From: JBKHYG01 sp046565595 | Lineage (GTDB): Bacteria > Actinomycetota > AC-67 | Assembly (NCBI GenBank): GCA_046565595.1 | Contig: JBKHYG010000036.1 | Location: 1-7,185, forward strand | DNA length: 7,185 bases | Reading direction: 5' to 3' | In this document: one piece after another, positions 1-5,440 of the stretch | How the letters are laid out: the number at the start of each line of letters is the position of its first letter | Numbering within the stretch: the first letter of the stretch is position 1 | Notes under the pieces: model-generated | What the model saw: only the letters and a program-made list of their open reading frames with translations | Told to the model about the DNA's origin: nothing | The model's database searches: none | Program-made: the position numbers and the translations under genes

Positions 1-251
1 CGGGTCCACAGACCCTCGAGGTTCAGTACCGCGAGTCCGCCGAGGCGGCCGATCTCTACCGCGGTCTTGGGACTCACGACGCCGTCCATGGCGCTCGCCA
101 GCATCGGGAGCTCGAACTTGTAGGCATCGATCTGCCAGGTGATGTCCACATCATCGCGGTCGCGTGTGCGACGGCTCGGTACGATCGAGATCTCGTCGAA
201 TCCGTATGCGCGTCGTGCGGTCTTACCGATGCCGATCTCGACCTCAGCCAT
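1..251 (-). CDS. guaB3: GuaB3 family IMP dehydrogenase-related protein, N-terminal part (runs off the window)
   Basis: The first 83 residues of an IMP dehydrogenase/GMP reductase superfamily protein; the rest lies beyond base 1. The start MAEVEIGIGKTARR, then DEISIVPSRRTR (about residues 19-30) and the segment PMLASAMDGVVSP (about 49-61), match the GuaB3 branch found beside guaB in actinobacteria. The second stretch aligns with the PMDTV strand-loop of the IMPDH beta/alpha barrel. The barrel starts almost at once, with no sign of CBS (Bateman) domains in this part. The catalytic cysteine loop is not in the window. The family handles purine nucleotides (IMP/XMP/GMP), but the exact reaction of GuaB3 proteins is less settled than that of GuaB. 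The ATG at 251-249 is preceded by a purine-rich AAGAGGGG stretch. The gene follows groES after a 126-base gap that contains a hairpin; I could not identify a convincing promoter of its own. Confidence 0.88.
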   Translation of the reverse strand, partial: MAEVEIGIGKTARRAYGFDEISIVPSRRTRDRDDVDITWQIDAYKFELPMLASAMDGVVSPKTAVEIGRLGGLAVLNLEGLWT

Positions 252-329
252 GTCCCCTCTTTCTTCGCGTACGCCCCTGGTGGGAGCGGTTGTTCAGCCT
301 CCGGTGGTCCCGGAACTCGATGCTAACGC

Positions 330-360
330 CAGAGGGCGACCCGCGTTGGGCCGCCCTCTG
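330..360 (-). terminator. Hairpin downstream of groES, probable terminator without a U-tract
   Basis: An inverted repeat starts 17 bases after the groES stop codon. The arms at 352-360 and 330-338 form a perfect 9-bp stem (CAGAGGGCG with CGCCCTCTG). The loop side adds three more G-C pairs after one mismatch, leaving a 5-base loop. No run of U follows on the minus strand (the next bases are GCGTTAGC), so it is not a classical intrinsic terminator. U-poor hairpins are common gene ends in high-GC actinobacteria. It could end the groES heat-shock transcript, stabilise its 3' end, or partly separate it from guaB3. Confidence 0.6.
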
Positions 361-377
361 AGTTTGATCACCTTGGA

Positions 378-680
378 TCAGGCGTACTTCGCGAGGATGT
401 CGCGAGCCGACAGCACGAGGTACTCCTCACCGTCGACCTTGATCTCGGTGCCGCCGTACTTGGAGTACAGGACCTTGTCGCCGGTCTTGACATCCAGCGG
501 GATGCGCTCGTCGCCATCTTCGTTGAATCGGCCCGGGCCGACCGCGACGACCTCGCCCTCCTGGGGCTTCTCCTTGGCCGTGTCGGGGATGATGATCCCG
601 CCGGCGGTGGTCTGGGTCTCTTCGTTCAGGGGCTTGACGACCACGCGGTCTTCGAGCGGAACGAGGCTGAACTTCGCCAT
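378..680 (-). CDS. groES: Co-chaperonin GroES (Cpn10)
   Basis: A 100-residue protein, the normal length for GroES, the heptameric lid of the GroEL folding chamber in the cytoplasm. The N-terminus reads FSLVPLEDRVVVKP. The mobile loop that contacts GroEL lies at about residues 18-34 and contains the hydrophobic GGIIIP motif (27-32). Conserved VVAVGPG (about 44-50), GDKVLYSKYGGTEIK and the C-terminal EEYLVLSARDILA follow. The ATG at 680-678 has a strong ribosome binding site, AGGAGGA, 7 bases upstream. Upstream, in order, are a sigma-70-like promoter and a CIRCE operator, so HrcA-controlled heat-shock expression is expected. The usual partner groEL is not downstream: a hairpin and guaB3 come next, so GroEL must be encoded elsewhere. 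The product is intact and nothing suggests decay. Confidence 0.98.
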   Translation of the reverse strand: MAKFSLVPLEDRVVVKPLNEETQTTAGGIIIPDTAKEKPQEGEVVAVGPGRFNEDGDERIPLDVKTGDKVLYSKYGGTEIKVDGEEYLVLSARDILAKYA

Positions 681-687
681 CGGACTT

Positions 688-694
688 TCCTCCT
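688..694 (-). promoter_or_regulatory. Ribosome binding site of groES
   Basis: AGGAGGA on the minus strand lies 7 bases before the groES ATG. It is one of the two strongest Shine-Dalgarno matches in the window and fixes the groES start. Confidence 0.85.
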
Positions 695-742
695 GCTATC
701 GGTTCGCCTGGGCCGGGTGGCCGCAGACGGAAGTGTCTTGTG

Positions 743-769
743 CTAGCACTCTCGGGTCGGGAGTGCTAA
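743..769 (-). promoter_or_regulatory. CIRCE operator (HrcA binding site) of groES
   Basis: On the minus strand the sequence reads TTAGCACTC, nine spacer bases (752-760), then GAGTGCTAG. This is the CIRCE consensus TTAGCACTC-N9-GAGTGCTAA with one change at the outermost base of the second arm. CIRCE is the operator of the heat-shock repressor HrcA. Here it spans the transcription start predicted from the upstream -10 box and ends 62 bases before the groES ATG. HrcA binding would block initiation, and the inverted repeat would also lie in the 5' leader of the mRNA. hrcA itself is not in the window. Confidence 0.95.
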
Positions 770-774
770 CGGGG

Positions 775-804
775 ATAGTAGGGCCTGGCCGGTGGCCTCG
801 TCAA
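775..804 (-). promoter_or_regulatory. Predicted housekeeping-sigma promoter for groES
   Basis: In the gap between tsaD and groES the minus strand has a -35-like TTGACG (804-799), an 18-base spacer and a -10-like TACTAT (780-775). The start point would fall near 767-769, at the edge of the CIRCE operator, which is the expected arrangement for an HrcA-repressed groES promoter. The call rests on motif match and position only. Confidence 0.75.
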
Positions 805-813
805 CCTGGCCGG
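784..813 (-). repeat. Pair of 9-bp direct repeats flanking the groES -35 box
   Basis: CCGGCCAGG on the minus strand occurs at 813-805 and again at 792-784, exactly 21 bp apart. That is about two helical turns, with the -35 hexamer between them. The copies could be sites for a second regulator. The GGCC-rich stretch could also fold as a weak hairpin ending tsaD transcripts (GGCCGG near 814 with CCGGCC near 790). In GC-rich DNA such short repeats can arise by chance. Confidence 0.3.
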
Positions 814-819
814 CCGCGA

Positions 820-1821
820 TCAGCCCAAGCCCAGGCCGGGATCGATGCCCAGGTCCAGGGGGCTGGTGATGCCGCTGGCAAGCGCCCGGACGCCGGCGGC
901 GGCGATCATGGCGCCATTGTCGGTGCACAGGATCGGCGGCGGGATGACGACCCGTAGCCCCCTGGCTTCGCCGGCTTCGGTCAGGCGGGTCCTCAAGCGC
1001 GAGTTAGCCGCTACTCCCCCTGCGGCGACGATCGAGTCGACGCCATGCTCGGCGGCCGCTCGGATCGCACGATCAACCAGCGAATCGACGATGGCCTCCT
1101 GGAAGCTCGCAGCCAGGTCGGGCATGGCGAGTTCGCGACCCTCGGCGTCAGCCTCTCGGACGAACCGGATCACAGCGGTCTTCAAGCCTGACAGCGACAC
1201 ATCGAGGGTGTCTTTGCCGCGCAGGCCTCGCGGGAAGTCGTAGCGCTTCGGGTCGCCGTCGCGGGCGAGTTTGTCGATGGCCGGACCACCGGGGAAACCG
1301 AGTCCAAGGTAGCGAGCGATCTTGTCGAACGCCTCCCCTGCAGCATCGTCCAGCGTCTGGCCGAGGACCTTCAACTCGCCATGGTCTGGTACCAGCGAGA
1401 CCGTCGTGTGGCCTCCGCTGACGATCAACGCGATCAATGGCGGCTGCAGGTCGGGTGCGGCCAGGAACGCGGACTCGACATGACCGGTCAGATGGTTGAC
1501 TCCGATGAGCGGCCTGTCGCCAACGGCTGCCAGCACCTTCGCAGCGGATACACCGACCAGCAGGCAGCCGGCGAGTCCTGGTCCGTGGGTCACCGCGATC
1601 GCGTCCAGATCCTTCAGCTTCACGCCGGCTTCCTGCAGCGCGCGGTCGATCGTGGGTTGCATCGTCAGGACATGCTGGCGGCTGGCGATCTCGGGAACGA
1701 CACCTCCGTAGCGTGCGTGAACATCGATCTGGCTGGCGATGATGTTGCTGCGGATCGTCGAATCCTCGACGACCGATACCCCGGTCTCATCGCAGCTGGT
1801 CTCGATGCCAAGGACGATCAT
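820..1821 (-). CDS. tsaD: tRNA threonylcarbamoyladenosine synthase subunit TsaD
   Basis: A 333-residue Kae1/TsaD/Qri7 protein of normal length. With TsaB and TsaE it transfers the threonylcarbamoyl group from threonylcarbamoyl-AMP to A37 of ANN-decoding tRNAs (t6A). It has the ASKHA ATPase-like fold. Visible hallmarks are LGIETSCDET (4-13), THGPGLAG (78-85), the metal-binding HLTGH (His110 and His114), SGGHT (135-139), GEAFDKIARYLGLGFPGGP (162-180), AAGGVAANSRLR (266-277) and CTDNGAMIA (299-307), whose Asp301 is the third metal ligand. The reading frame stays open 31 codons further upstream. I chose the ATG at 1821 because the family begins at MIVLGIETSCDET and because this ATG overlaps the preceding stop as ATGA. 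A small GGGG-AAG-CCCC hairpin sits just before the ATG and no good Shine-Dalgarno is exposed, so translation probably depends on coupling to the upstream small gene. Confidence 0.98.
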   Translation of the reverse strand: MIVLGIETSCDETGVSVVEDSTIRSNIIASQIDVHARYGGVVPEIASRQHVLTMQPTIDRALQEAGVKLKDLDAIAVTHGPGLAGCLLVGVSAAKVLAAVGDRPLIGVNHLTGHVESAFLAAPDLQPPLIALIVSGGHTTVSLVPDHGELKVLGQTLDDAAGEAFDKIARYLGLGFPGGPAIDKLARDGDPKRYDFPRGLRGKDTLDVSLSGLKTAVIRFVREADAEGRELAMPDLAASFQEAIVDSLVDRAIRAAAEHGVDSIVAAGGVAANSRLRTRLTEAGEARGLRVVIPPPILCTDNGAMIAAAGVRALASGITSPLDLGIDPGLGLG

Positions 1822-1994
1822 CGGGGCTTCCCCATCGCTTCGCGATCGTGGGCTTCGAGCGCCTTCTGAAGCGCGCCCGACTGGCGCGCGAACTCGAGGG
1901 CCTCTTCGAGCCACGCGAGGCGTTGCTCGACGGTCGACTCCTTTGCGATCGTCCGTCGCTGTTCGCGCTCGGAGTCTCTGCGGTCCGAGGTCAT
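1818..1994 (-). CDS. Small charged helical protein (58 aa) between the nucleotidyltransferase remnant and tsaD
   Basis: A 58-residue ORF that I do not recognise as a named family. The N-terminal 20 residues are very hydrophilic (MTSDRRDSEREQRRTIAKES). Then comes a likely amphipathic helix, TVEQRLAWLEEALEFARQS (21-39), followed by a further charged helix to about residue 52. There are no cysteines, signal peptide or membrane segment. Translation is well supported: SD GGAGGA (2006-2001) lies 6 bases before the ATG, the ATG overlaps the upstream stop as ATGA, and its own TGA overlaps the tsaD ATG in the same way. From memory, short proteins with an 'xxEERLxWLEEALEFAxxSGAL' core often follow small DUF6036-like or MNT-type nucleotidyltransferase genes. 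A role as partner (antitoxin-like or regulatory subunit) is therefore possible but unproven. A second role may be to deliver ribosomes to tsaD. Confidence 0.8.
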   Translation of the reverse strand: MTSDRRDSEREQRRTIAKESTVEQRLAWLEEALEFARQSGALQKALEAHDREAMGKPR

Positions 1995-2116
1995 CGCAGT
2001 TCCTCCAACGCTTCGATGTCGTGTCCGTGGATCACGACCGCCCAGCCACCCACGACCACATAGCGCACCCCGGCCTCGCTCAGGGCCTGCACGATCTCGC
2101 GGTACCTGGCGATCAT
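1991..2116 (-). pseudogene. Probable internally deleted remnant (41 codons) of a small nucleotidyltransferase-fold gene
   Basis: The 41-residue ORF has two recognisable parts. Residues 1-32, including YREIVQALSEAGVRY and VVVGGWAVVIHGH, look like the N-terminus of DUF6036/MNT-type nucleotidyltransferases: the first helix, then the GG-containing strand and helix. Residues 33-41 (DIEALEELR) resemble the C-terminal end of the same proteins, where 'DxxDIEAL' is usual. The intervening portion, which would carry the DxD metal-binding strand and the rest of the fold, is absent, so catalysis is not expected. The deletion must have been in frame. The start still overlaps the rimI stop as ATGA, and the stop overlaps the next ATG as ATGA. 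The surviving 3' end contains the GGAGGA ribosome binding site of the next gene. It may still be translated as a coupling peptide. Alternatives are an assembly collapse or a genuine short gene. Confidence 0.6.
2001..2006 (-). promoter_or_regulatory. Ribosome binding site of the 58-aa gene, inside the remnant
   Basis: GGAGGA on the minus strand, 6 bases before the ATG at 1994. It lies within the last codons (Glu-Glu-Leu region) of the nucleotidyltransferase remnant. It fixes the start of the 58-residue gene and gives a reason why the 3' end of the remnant has been retained. Confidence 0.75.
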
Positions 2117-2664
2117 CGGTCCGTCGACGGGGGTTTGAGGCCGGTGGCGTTCAACTGCGCGGCGATGCGTTCGAGGCGGTGACCGGTCTCTTCGTCTTGC
2201 GCATCTTTGAGGACCATCACGAGAGCGTCCTCTCCGGTCTCGGCGTAATAGTTGCGACGGATACCAAGCGGACGGAAGCCGAACCACGAATACAGCCGCT
2301 GCGCGGGCCAGTTGGCGACCCGCACCTCGAGGGTCACCTGATGCGCACCTCGGGACCGAGCCTCGAGGACGAGTTCGAACAGGAGCCTTGCGCCGATGCC
2401 TCGGCCCTGGTGGTCGGGGTGAACGGCGATGTTGGTGACATGTCCGTCGTCGGCGTGGACCATCAGTCCGGCGTAACCCACGAGGGTGTGGTCGTCGAAC
2501 GCGGCCAGGTAGTAGCGGGTCTTCTTCTGGCTGATCTCGCTGAAGAACAGCGCCGCCGACCATGGCCGCACATAGACGGCACGCTCGATGGTCAACACAT
2601 CACGCATGTGCTTGCGTTTCAGCGGCTCGAGTCGGAACTGCGAACCGAGCGGCTGGGCGCTCAC
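2113..2664 (-). CDS. rimI: Ribosomal protein bS18-alanine N-acetyltransferase RimI (GNAT family)
   Basis: A 183-residue GNAT acetyltransferase. RimI transfers acetyl from acetyl-CoA to a protein N-terminus, classically that of ribosomal protein bS18. Features are an opening helix ending in the substrate-side VRPWS (32-36, compare 'F..PWS' in RimI), central strand HVTNIAVHPDHQ (75-86), acetyl-CoA pyrophosphate loop QGRGIG (86-91), strand VTLEVRVANWPAQRLYSWFGF (110-130) with the Glu expected to act in catalysis (Glu113), and NYY (138-140) with the usual C-terminal Tyr. About 30 residues after VLKD are a charged tail not needed for the fold, making it longer than the usual 150-160. It starts with GTG at 2664, overlapping the tsaB stop as GTGA. 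Placement between tsaB and tsaD is the common actinobacterial arrangement and supports RimI over other GNATs. Confidence 0.92.
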   Translation of the reverse strand: MSAQPLGSQFRLEPLKRKHMRDVLTIERAVYVRPWSAALFFSEISQKKTRYYLAAFDDHTLVGYAGLMVHADDGHVTNIAVHPDHQGRGIGARLLFELVLEARSRGAHQVTLEVRVANWPAQRLYSWFGFRPLGIRRNYYAETGEDALVMVLKDAQDEETGHRLERIAAQLNATGLKPPSTDR

Positions 2665-3341
2665 TTCGGCCTCGCGATCTTGACGCGATCAGGGCGCTTG
2701 GCGACGACTCCGGTGTCGCCCCACTTGATCTCGGCTTCGCTCCTGCGCAGATATGCAGGCTCGAGGGTCACGGGATCTGCGGTGGGGATGTCGTCCGGGG
2801 CGAACCGCACGAGCGTCTGGGCAGAGGGCACAGCGTCGACGAGTTGCAACCCCTCGAAGGCTTCTGGCGCCACCTTGCGGCCGTCGCCGATGACCAATGC
2901 GTCGTGTTGGCGCGCGAGCGAAGCCGCGTCGGCGGGACCCATCGCTGAATCTTCGGTGAGTCGGCGTCCCTCTGAGAACACCGCCGCGAAGACCTGTTTG
3001 CGATGCGCGTTGACGCACGCAACGACCGTCGGTTCCGTCGCGCCCCGAGCGAGGACCTCCAGGCTGGAGATCGCATGCAGCGGCTTGCCGAGCGTCGCCG
3101 CGAGCGACTTAGCGGTCTGGACGCCCACGCGAAGACCTGTGAACAGCCCCGGCCCGATGCCGACCGCGATCGCTTCGATGTCTCCCAGCGTCGCGTCGAA
3201 CTTTGCCAAGCAGTCCAGGAGCGCGGGCATGCAGAACTCGACATGGCCGCGTGGACTCTCGTTGGTGCGGGTCTCGACACGATCGCCGTTGCGGACGGCG
3301 ACGCTGGTGATCGGCGAACTGGTCTCGAAGGCGACGATCAT
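2661..3341 (-). CDS. tsaB: tRNA threonylcarbamoyladenosine biosynthesis protein TsaB
   Basis: A 226-residue TsaD paralogue that acts as its scaffold partner in the TsaB-TsaD-TsaE complex for t6A37 synthesis. It lacks the TsaD metal-binding histidines, as expected. Hallmarks are the N-terminal strand MIVAFETSSP, GIGPGLFTGLRVGVQTAKSLA (61-81), ISSLEVLA (91-98), the NAHRKQVFAAVF turn (111-122) and EPAYLR (194-199), all typical of TsaB. The ATG at 3341 overlaps the tsaE stop as ATGA and has a GGAGG Shine-Dalgarno 6 bases upstream (3352-3348). The stop overlaps the rimI GTG. With tsaE on one side and rimI, then tsaD, on the other, assignment is secure. The last 20 or so residues are basic and probably flexible. 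Confidence 0.96.
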   Translation of the reverse strand: MIVAFETSSPITSVAVRNGDRVETRTNESPRGHVEFCMPALLDCLAKFDATLGDIEAIAVGIGPGLFTGLRVGVQTAKSLAATLGKPLHAISSLEVLARGATEPTVVACVNAHRKQVFAAVFSEGRRLTEDSAMGPADAASLARQHDALVIGDGRKVAPEAFEGLQLVDAVPSAQTLVRFAPDDIPTADPVTLEPAYLRRSEAEIKWGDTGVVAKRPDRVKIARPK

Positions 3342-3805
3342 GCGGCGCCTCCGATCCCGGCCTCCAGGCGTCGTAACAGCCGCGGATCCTGGGCCTGGAT
3401 GCGGATCGTGCGCTCGGTCTCAGAGGTCACTTCGATCTCCACTATCACCGACGCATCCGGGAGAGCGTCTGCGACCGCATCGCCCCACTCGACGAAACTG
3501 AGCGCATCATCGCAGAGCAGTTCTTCGCCACCCAGATCCTCGACCTCGGCGAGCGAATCGAGGCGGTAAGCGTCGGCGTGGATGACTCTCAGGTCGTGTC
3601 CTTGATACTCGCGTGCGATCACGAAGGTCGGGCTGGTGACCGGTGCCGTTACGCCGAGTGCGCGCGCGGCGCCCTGAACGAAACAGGTCTTCCCCGCGCC
3701 GAGATCGCCGGCGAGGATCACGACGACGGGCGGCGCGAGTGCGGCGGCCAGATCGGCCGCGACCTGGCGGGTCTCCTCGGGAGATGTGGTCGTTCGGACG
3801 ATCAC
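3338..3805 (-). CDS. tsaE: tRNA threonylcarbamoyladenosine biosynthesis ATPase TsaE
   Basis: A 155-residue P-loop ATPase of normal TsaE length. It drives turnover of the TsaBD complex in t6A37 modification. The Walker A loop is GDLGAGKT (33-40). Next come SPTF (58-61), the family motif HADAYRL (76-82), the LGGEELL segment (91-97) and FVEWGD (104-109), all diagnostic. The open frame extends 47 codons further upstream, but no homology is visible there. I chose the GTG at 3805 because VIVRTTTSPEETRQVA is a normal TsaE beginning, GAGG lies about 8 bases before it, and it overlaps the stop of the glycosylase gene as GTGA. The 3' end overlaps the tsaB ATG by 4 bases, suggesting stoichiometric synthesis of the two partners. 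Confidence 0.96.
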   Translation of the reverse strand: MIVRTTTSPEETRQVAADLAAALAPPVVVILAGDLGAGKTCFVQGAARALGVTAPVTSPTFVIAREYQGHDLRVIHADAYRLDSLAEVEDLGGEELLCDDALSFVEWGDAVADALPDASVIVEIEVTSETERTIRIQAQDPRLLRRLEAGIGGAA

Positions 3806-4497
3806 AGCTCGCCTCGTCGTTTCGCAGCGCGCAAACGGCCGACGACATCGGCTGCCTTCGCGAGATCCTCTCGGAAGGTCTGCTCGGCGGCCGAACCCGG
3901 CCCGTTGCGAAGCACATAGCTTGGATGAAGCGTCGGAAGGAGCCACCGTTCACCGAGCCGATATGTCTGCCCACGAAGCTTCGTGATCCCGACCTTGGTC
4001 TTCAGCATCAGTTTCGTCGCGGGGTTCCCGACCGTGACGACCAGCAGCGGATCGAGGATCTCGAACTGTTCGGTCAGCCACGGGTTGCAGGCCTCGATCT
4101 CGACTGGCATCGGGTCGCGGTTGCCCGGCGGCCGACATTTGACCGTGTTGGTGATGTAGATGGTCTCTCGAGGGATGCCGACATCCGCGAGGGTCTTGGT
4201 CAGGAGTTGTCCGGCGCGTCCGACGAAAGGTTCACCGACACGGTCCTCGTCGGCGCCAGGCCCCTCCCCGATCAGAAGGAGATCAGCCTGGGGGTCGCCC
4301 ACGCCGTAGACGACCTGGGTGCGCGTGGCGGCAAGCCCGCAGCGGGTGCAGGTCGAGGCTTCGGCAGCCGCTTCGGCGAGGGTTCGCACGCGTCCAATCG
4401 TAGTGGCGCGAGGACGGTCCCCACCTGGCCCATCGTGTCCGCCGGGACCGCCCGGTGGCGCACTAGCGAGAGGATCCGGATGCGGCGGGGATGCCAT
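3802..4497 (-). CDS. Family 4 uracil-DNA glycosylase with [4Fe-4S] cluster (UDGa type)
   Basis: Removes uracil from DNA to start base-excision repair of deaminated cytosines. With the ATG at 4497 the protein has 231 residues. Cluster ligands are Cys50, Cys53 (TCTRC), Cys121 (KCRPPGNRDP) and Cys137, a C-x2-C...C-x15-C pattern typical of family 4. The uracil-binding and catalytic region GEGPGADEDRVGEPFVGRAGQLL (77-99) and C-terminal motif LHPSYVLR (190-197) are intact. The start is uncertain. The ATG gives a 36-residue Pro/Gly-rich tail (PPHPDP, PPGGPGGHDGPGG) and overlaps the preceding gene by 35 bases. A GTG at 4389 gives 195 residues starting just before the conserved domain and leaves a 73-base gap. 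The frame is open still further upstream, antisense-free but inside the peptidase gene, and shows no conserved sequence there. Its stop overlaps the tsaE GTG. Confidence 0.93.
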   Translation of the reverse strand: MASPPHPDPLASAPPGGPGGHDGPGGDRPRATTIGRVRTLAEAAAEASTCTRCGLAATRTQVVYGVGDPQADLLLIGEGPGADEDRVGEPFVGRAGQLLTKTLADVGIPRETIYITNTVKCRPPGNRDPMPVEIEACNPWLTEQFEILDPLLVVTVGNPATKLMLKTKVGITKLRGQTYRLGERWLLPTLHPSYVLRNGPGSAAEQTFREDLAKAADVVGRLRAAKRRGEL

Positions 4498-5440
4498 GCA
4501 GTTCCGTCGCCAGCCGCCCTGCGCGGCGGATGGCATCCGCCAGAACCAGGGCACCGAGACCGACGATGGCGTCGTCAGGCGCGTCCACCTGGTTGGTGCC
4601 GCCAAGGAAGACGGTATCGCCATCCCAGCGGGTGCCGGGAGGGTCGATGCTGGCGGCGAAGCCCTCGATCGCGATGCGTTCGGCGAGCCTGCATGCTCGG
4701 GTCTGGGTCGTGCGCGCGTTGGTGACGATCGCCGCGATGGTGGTCGAACTTCCAACTCCTGGGGGGTCGATCGCTCCCCACGATCTCGCGACCTCGTCGG
4801 CCGCAGGCAACGGTTCGCCCGAGAGATAAGAGTCGAGGATCGCTCGCGCCTGCGGATGTCTCGAACCAGCGATGACCGTACGGTCGCTGTCGATGATGTC
4901 TCCAACCGGGTTAGCGACCGCGATCGCGACGGCGATCAGATCCCCGTCTCGCGCATCGGAGACGCCCACGCCGCCCTTCATCCTGTATTCGAAGCCCGCA
5001 TACTTGCCGACGGTGGCGCCCGTTCCTGCGCCGACGGTCCCTTCCTCGGGTGCGTCCGTGGCGGCCTCGACGGCTGCGATACCTGCGGCTCGGTCGGGAC
5101 GGGTCGTCGGAGCACCGACGCTCATGTCCAAGATCGCGGCCGTGGGCACGATCGGGACCAGCCCGATCGGGATCGGATGTCCGATGCCTCGCGCTTCGAG
5201 GATCACCATCACCCCGCCAGCTGAATCCAGTCCGAAGGCGCTACCTCCGGTCAGGTGGAACGCGTGAACGAACTTGTCCTCGCGATCGAATCGCAACGAG
5301 TCTGTCTCTCGTGTCGCAGGCGAGATGCCGGGAACCGCAACTCCGCCGGTGGTTCCGCCTGGTAGCAGGATGGTGGTGCATCCCGTTCCGGCTTCGAGGT
5401 CGGTGTAGTGGCCGACCAGCAAGCCGTCGATCCCCCTCAT
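4463..5440 (-). CDS. P1 family (MEROPS S58, DmpA-like) aminopeptidase
   Basis: A 325-residue DmpA/BapA-type N-terminal-nucleophile hydrolase. The family self-cleaves, and the new N-terminal Ser or Thr becomes the nucleophile. Characterised members cleave N-terminal L- or beta-amino acids or D-alanine amides and esters. Hallmarks are the start MRGIDGLLVGHYTD, TGGSAFGLDSAGGVM (64-78), EGTVGAGTGATVGKYAG (133-149), MKGGVGV (154-160) and the cleavage/nucleophile region VGSSTTIAAIVTNA (229-242). Aligned to the common 'GNTTLxVVATNA' pattern, Thr233 is the best nucleophile and Ser232 the residue before the cut; Ser231 or Ser232 are alternatives. No signal peptide is seen, so it is probably cytoplasmic. 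The ATG at 5440 overlaps the hydrolase stop as ATGA, which excludes the 35-codon upstream extension. Position one gene after alr hints at a D-alanine-related substrate, but this is inference. Confidence 0.9.
   Translation of the reverse strand: MRGIDGLLVGHYTDLEAGTGCTTILLPGGTTGGVAVPGISPATRETDSLRFDREDKFVHAFHLTGGSAFGLDSAGGVMVILEARGIGHPIPIGLVPIVPTAAILDMSVGAPTTRPDRAAGIAAVEAATDAPEEGTVGAGTGATVGKYAGFEYRMKGGVGVSDARDGDLIAVAIAVANPVGDIIDSDRTVIAGSRHPQARAILDSYLSGEPLPAADEVARSWGAIDPPGVGSSTTIAAIVTNARTTQTRACRLAERIAIEGFAASIDPPGTRWDGDTVFLGGTNQVDAPDDAIVGLGALVLADAIRRAGRLATELHGIPAASGSSR

Noticed and set aside
321..329. GTTAGCA-like string upstream of guaB3, resembling half of a CIRCE site
   Set aside because: There is no matching inverted arm at the required 9-base spacing, so it is not a CIRCE operator.
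1822..1914. 31-residue N-terminal extension of TsaD
   Set aside because: The segment is Arg-rich and lies entirely inside the better-supported 58-residue gene. TsaD proteins start at the MIVLGIETSCDET equivalent, where the ATGA overlap also lies.
1991..2563. 190-codon frame in which the remnant is only the C-terminal end
   Set aside because: The upstream 149 codons overlap rimI in another frame and read as Arg/Pro-rich nonsense. Recognisable sequence begins only at the ATG at 2116.
2179..3501. 440-codon open frame on the plus strand
   Set aside because: It is antisense to rimI, tsaB and part of tsaE, all securely identified. Its translation has no recognisable domain and is rich in Arg, Ser and Thr. 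Long antisense frames are expected in high-GC DNA.
3806..3946. 47-codon upstream extension of TsaE
   Set aside because: It overlaps the C-terminus of the uracil-DNA glycosylase and shows no TsaE-like sequence. The GTG at 3805 gives the normal family length.
3643..4725. 360-codon open frame on the plus strand
   Set aside because: It is the antisense shadow of tsaE, the uracil-DNA glycosylase and the end of the P1 peptidase. The product is Arg-rich and low in complexity, with no family signature.
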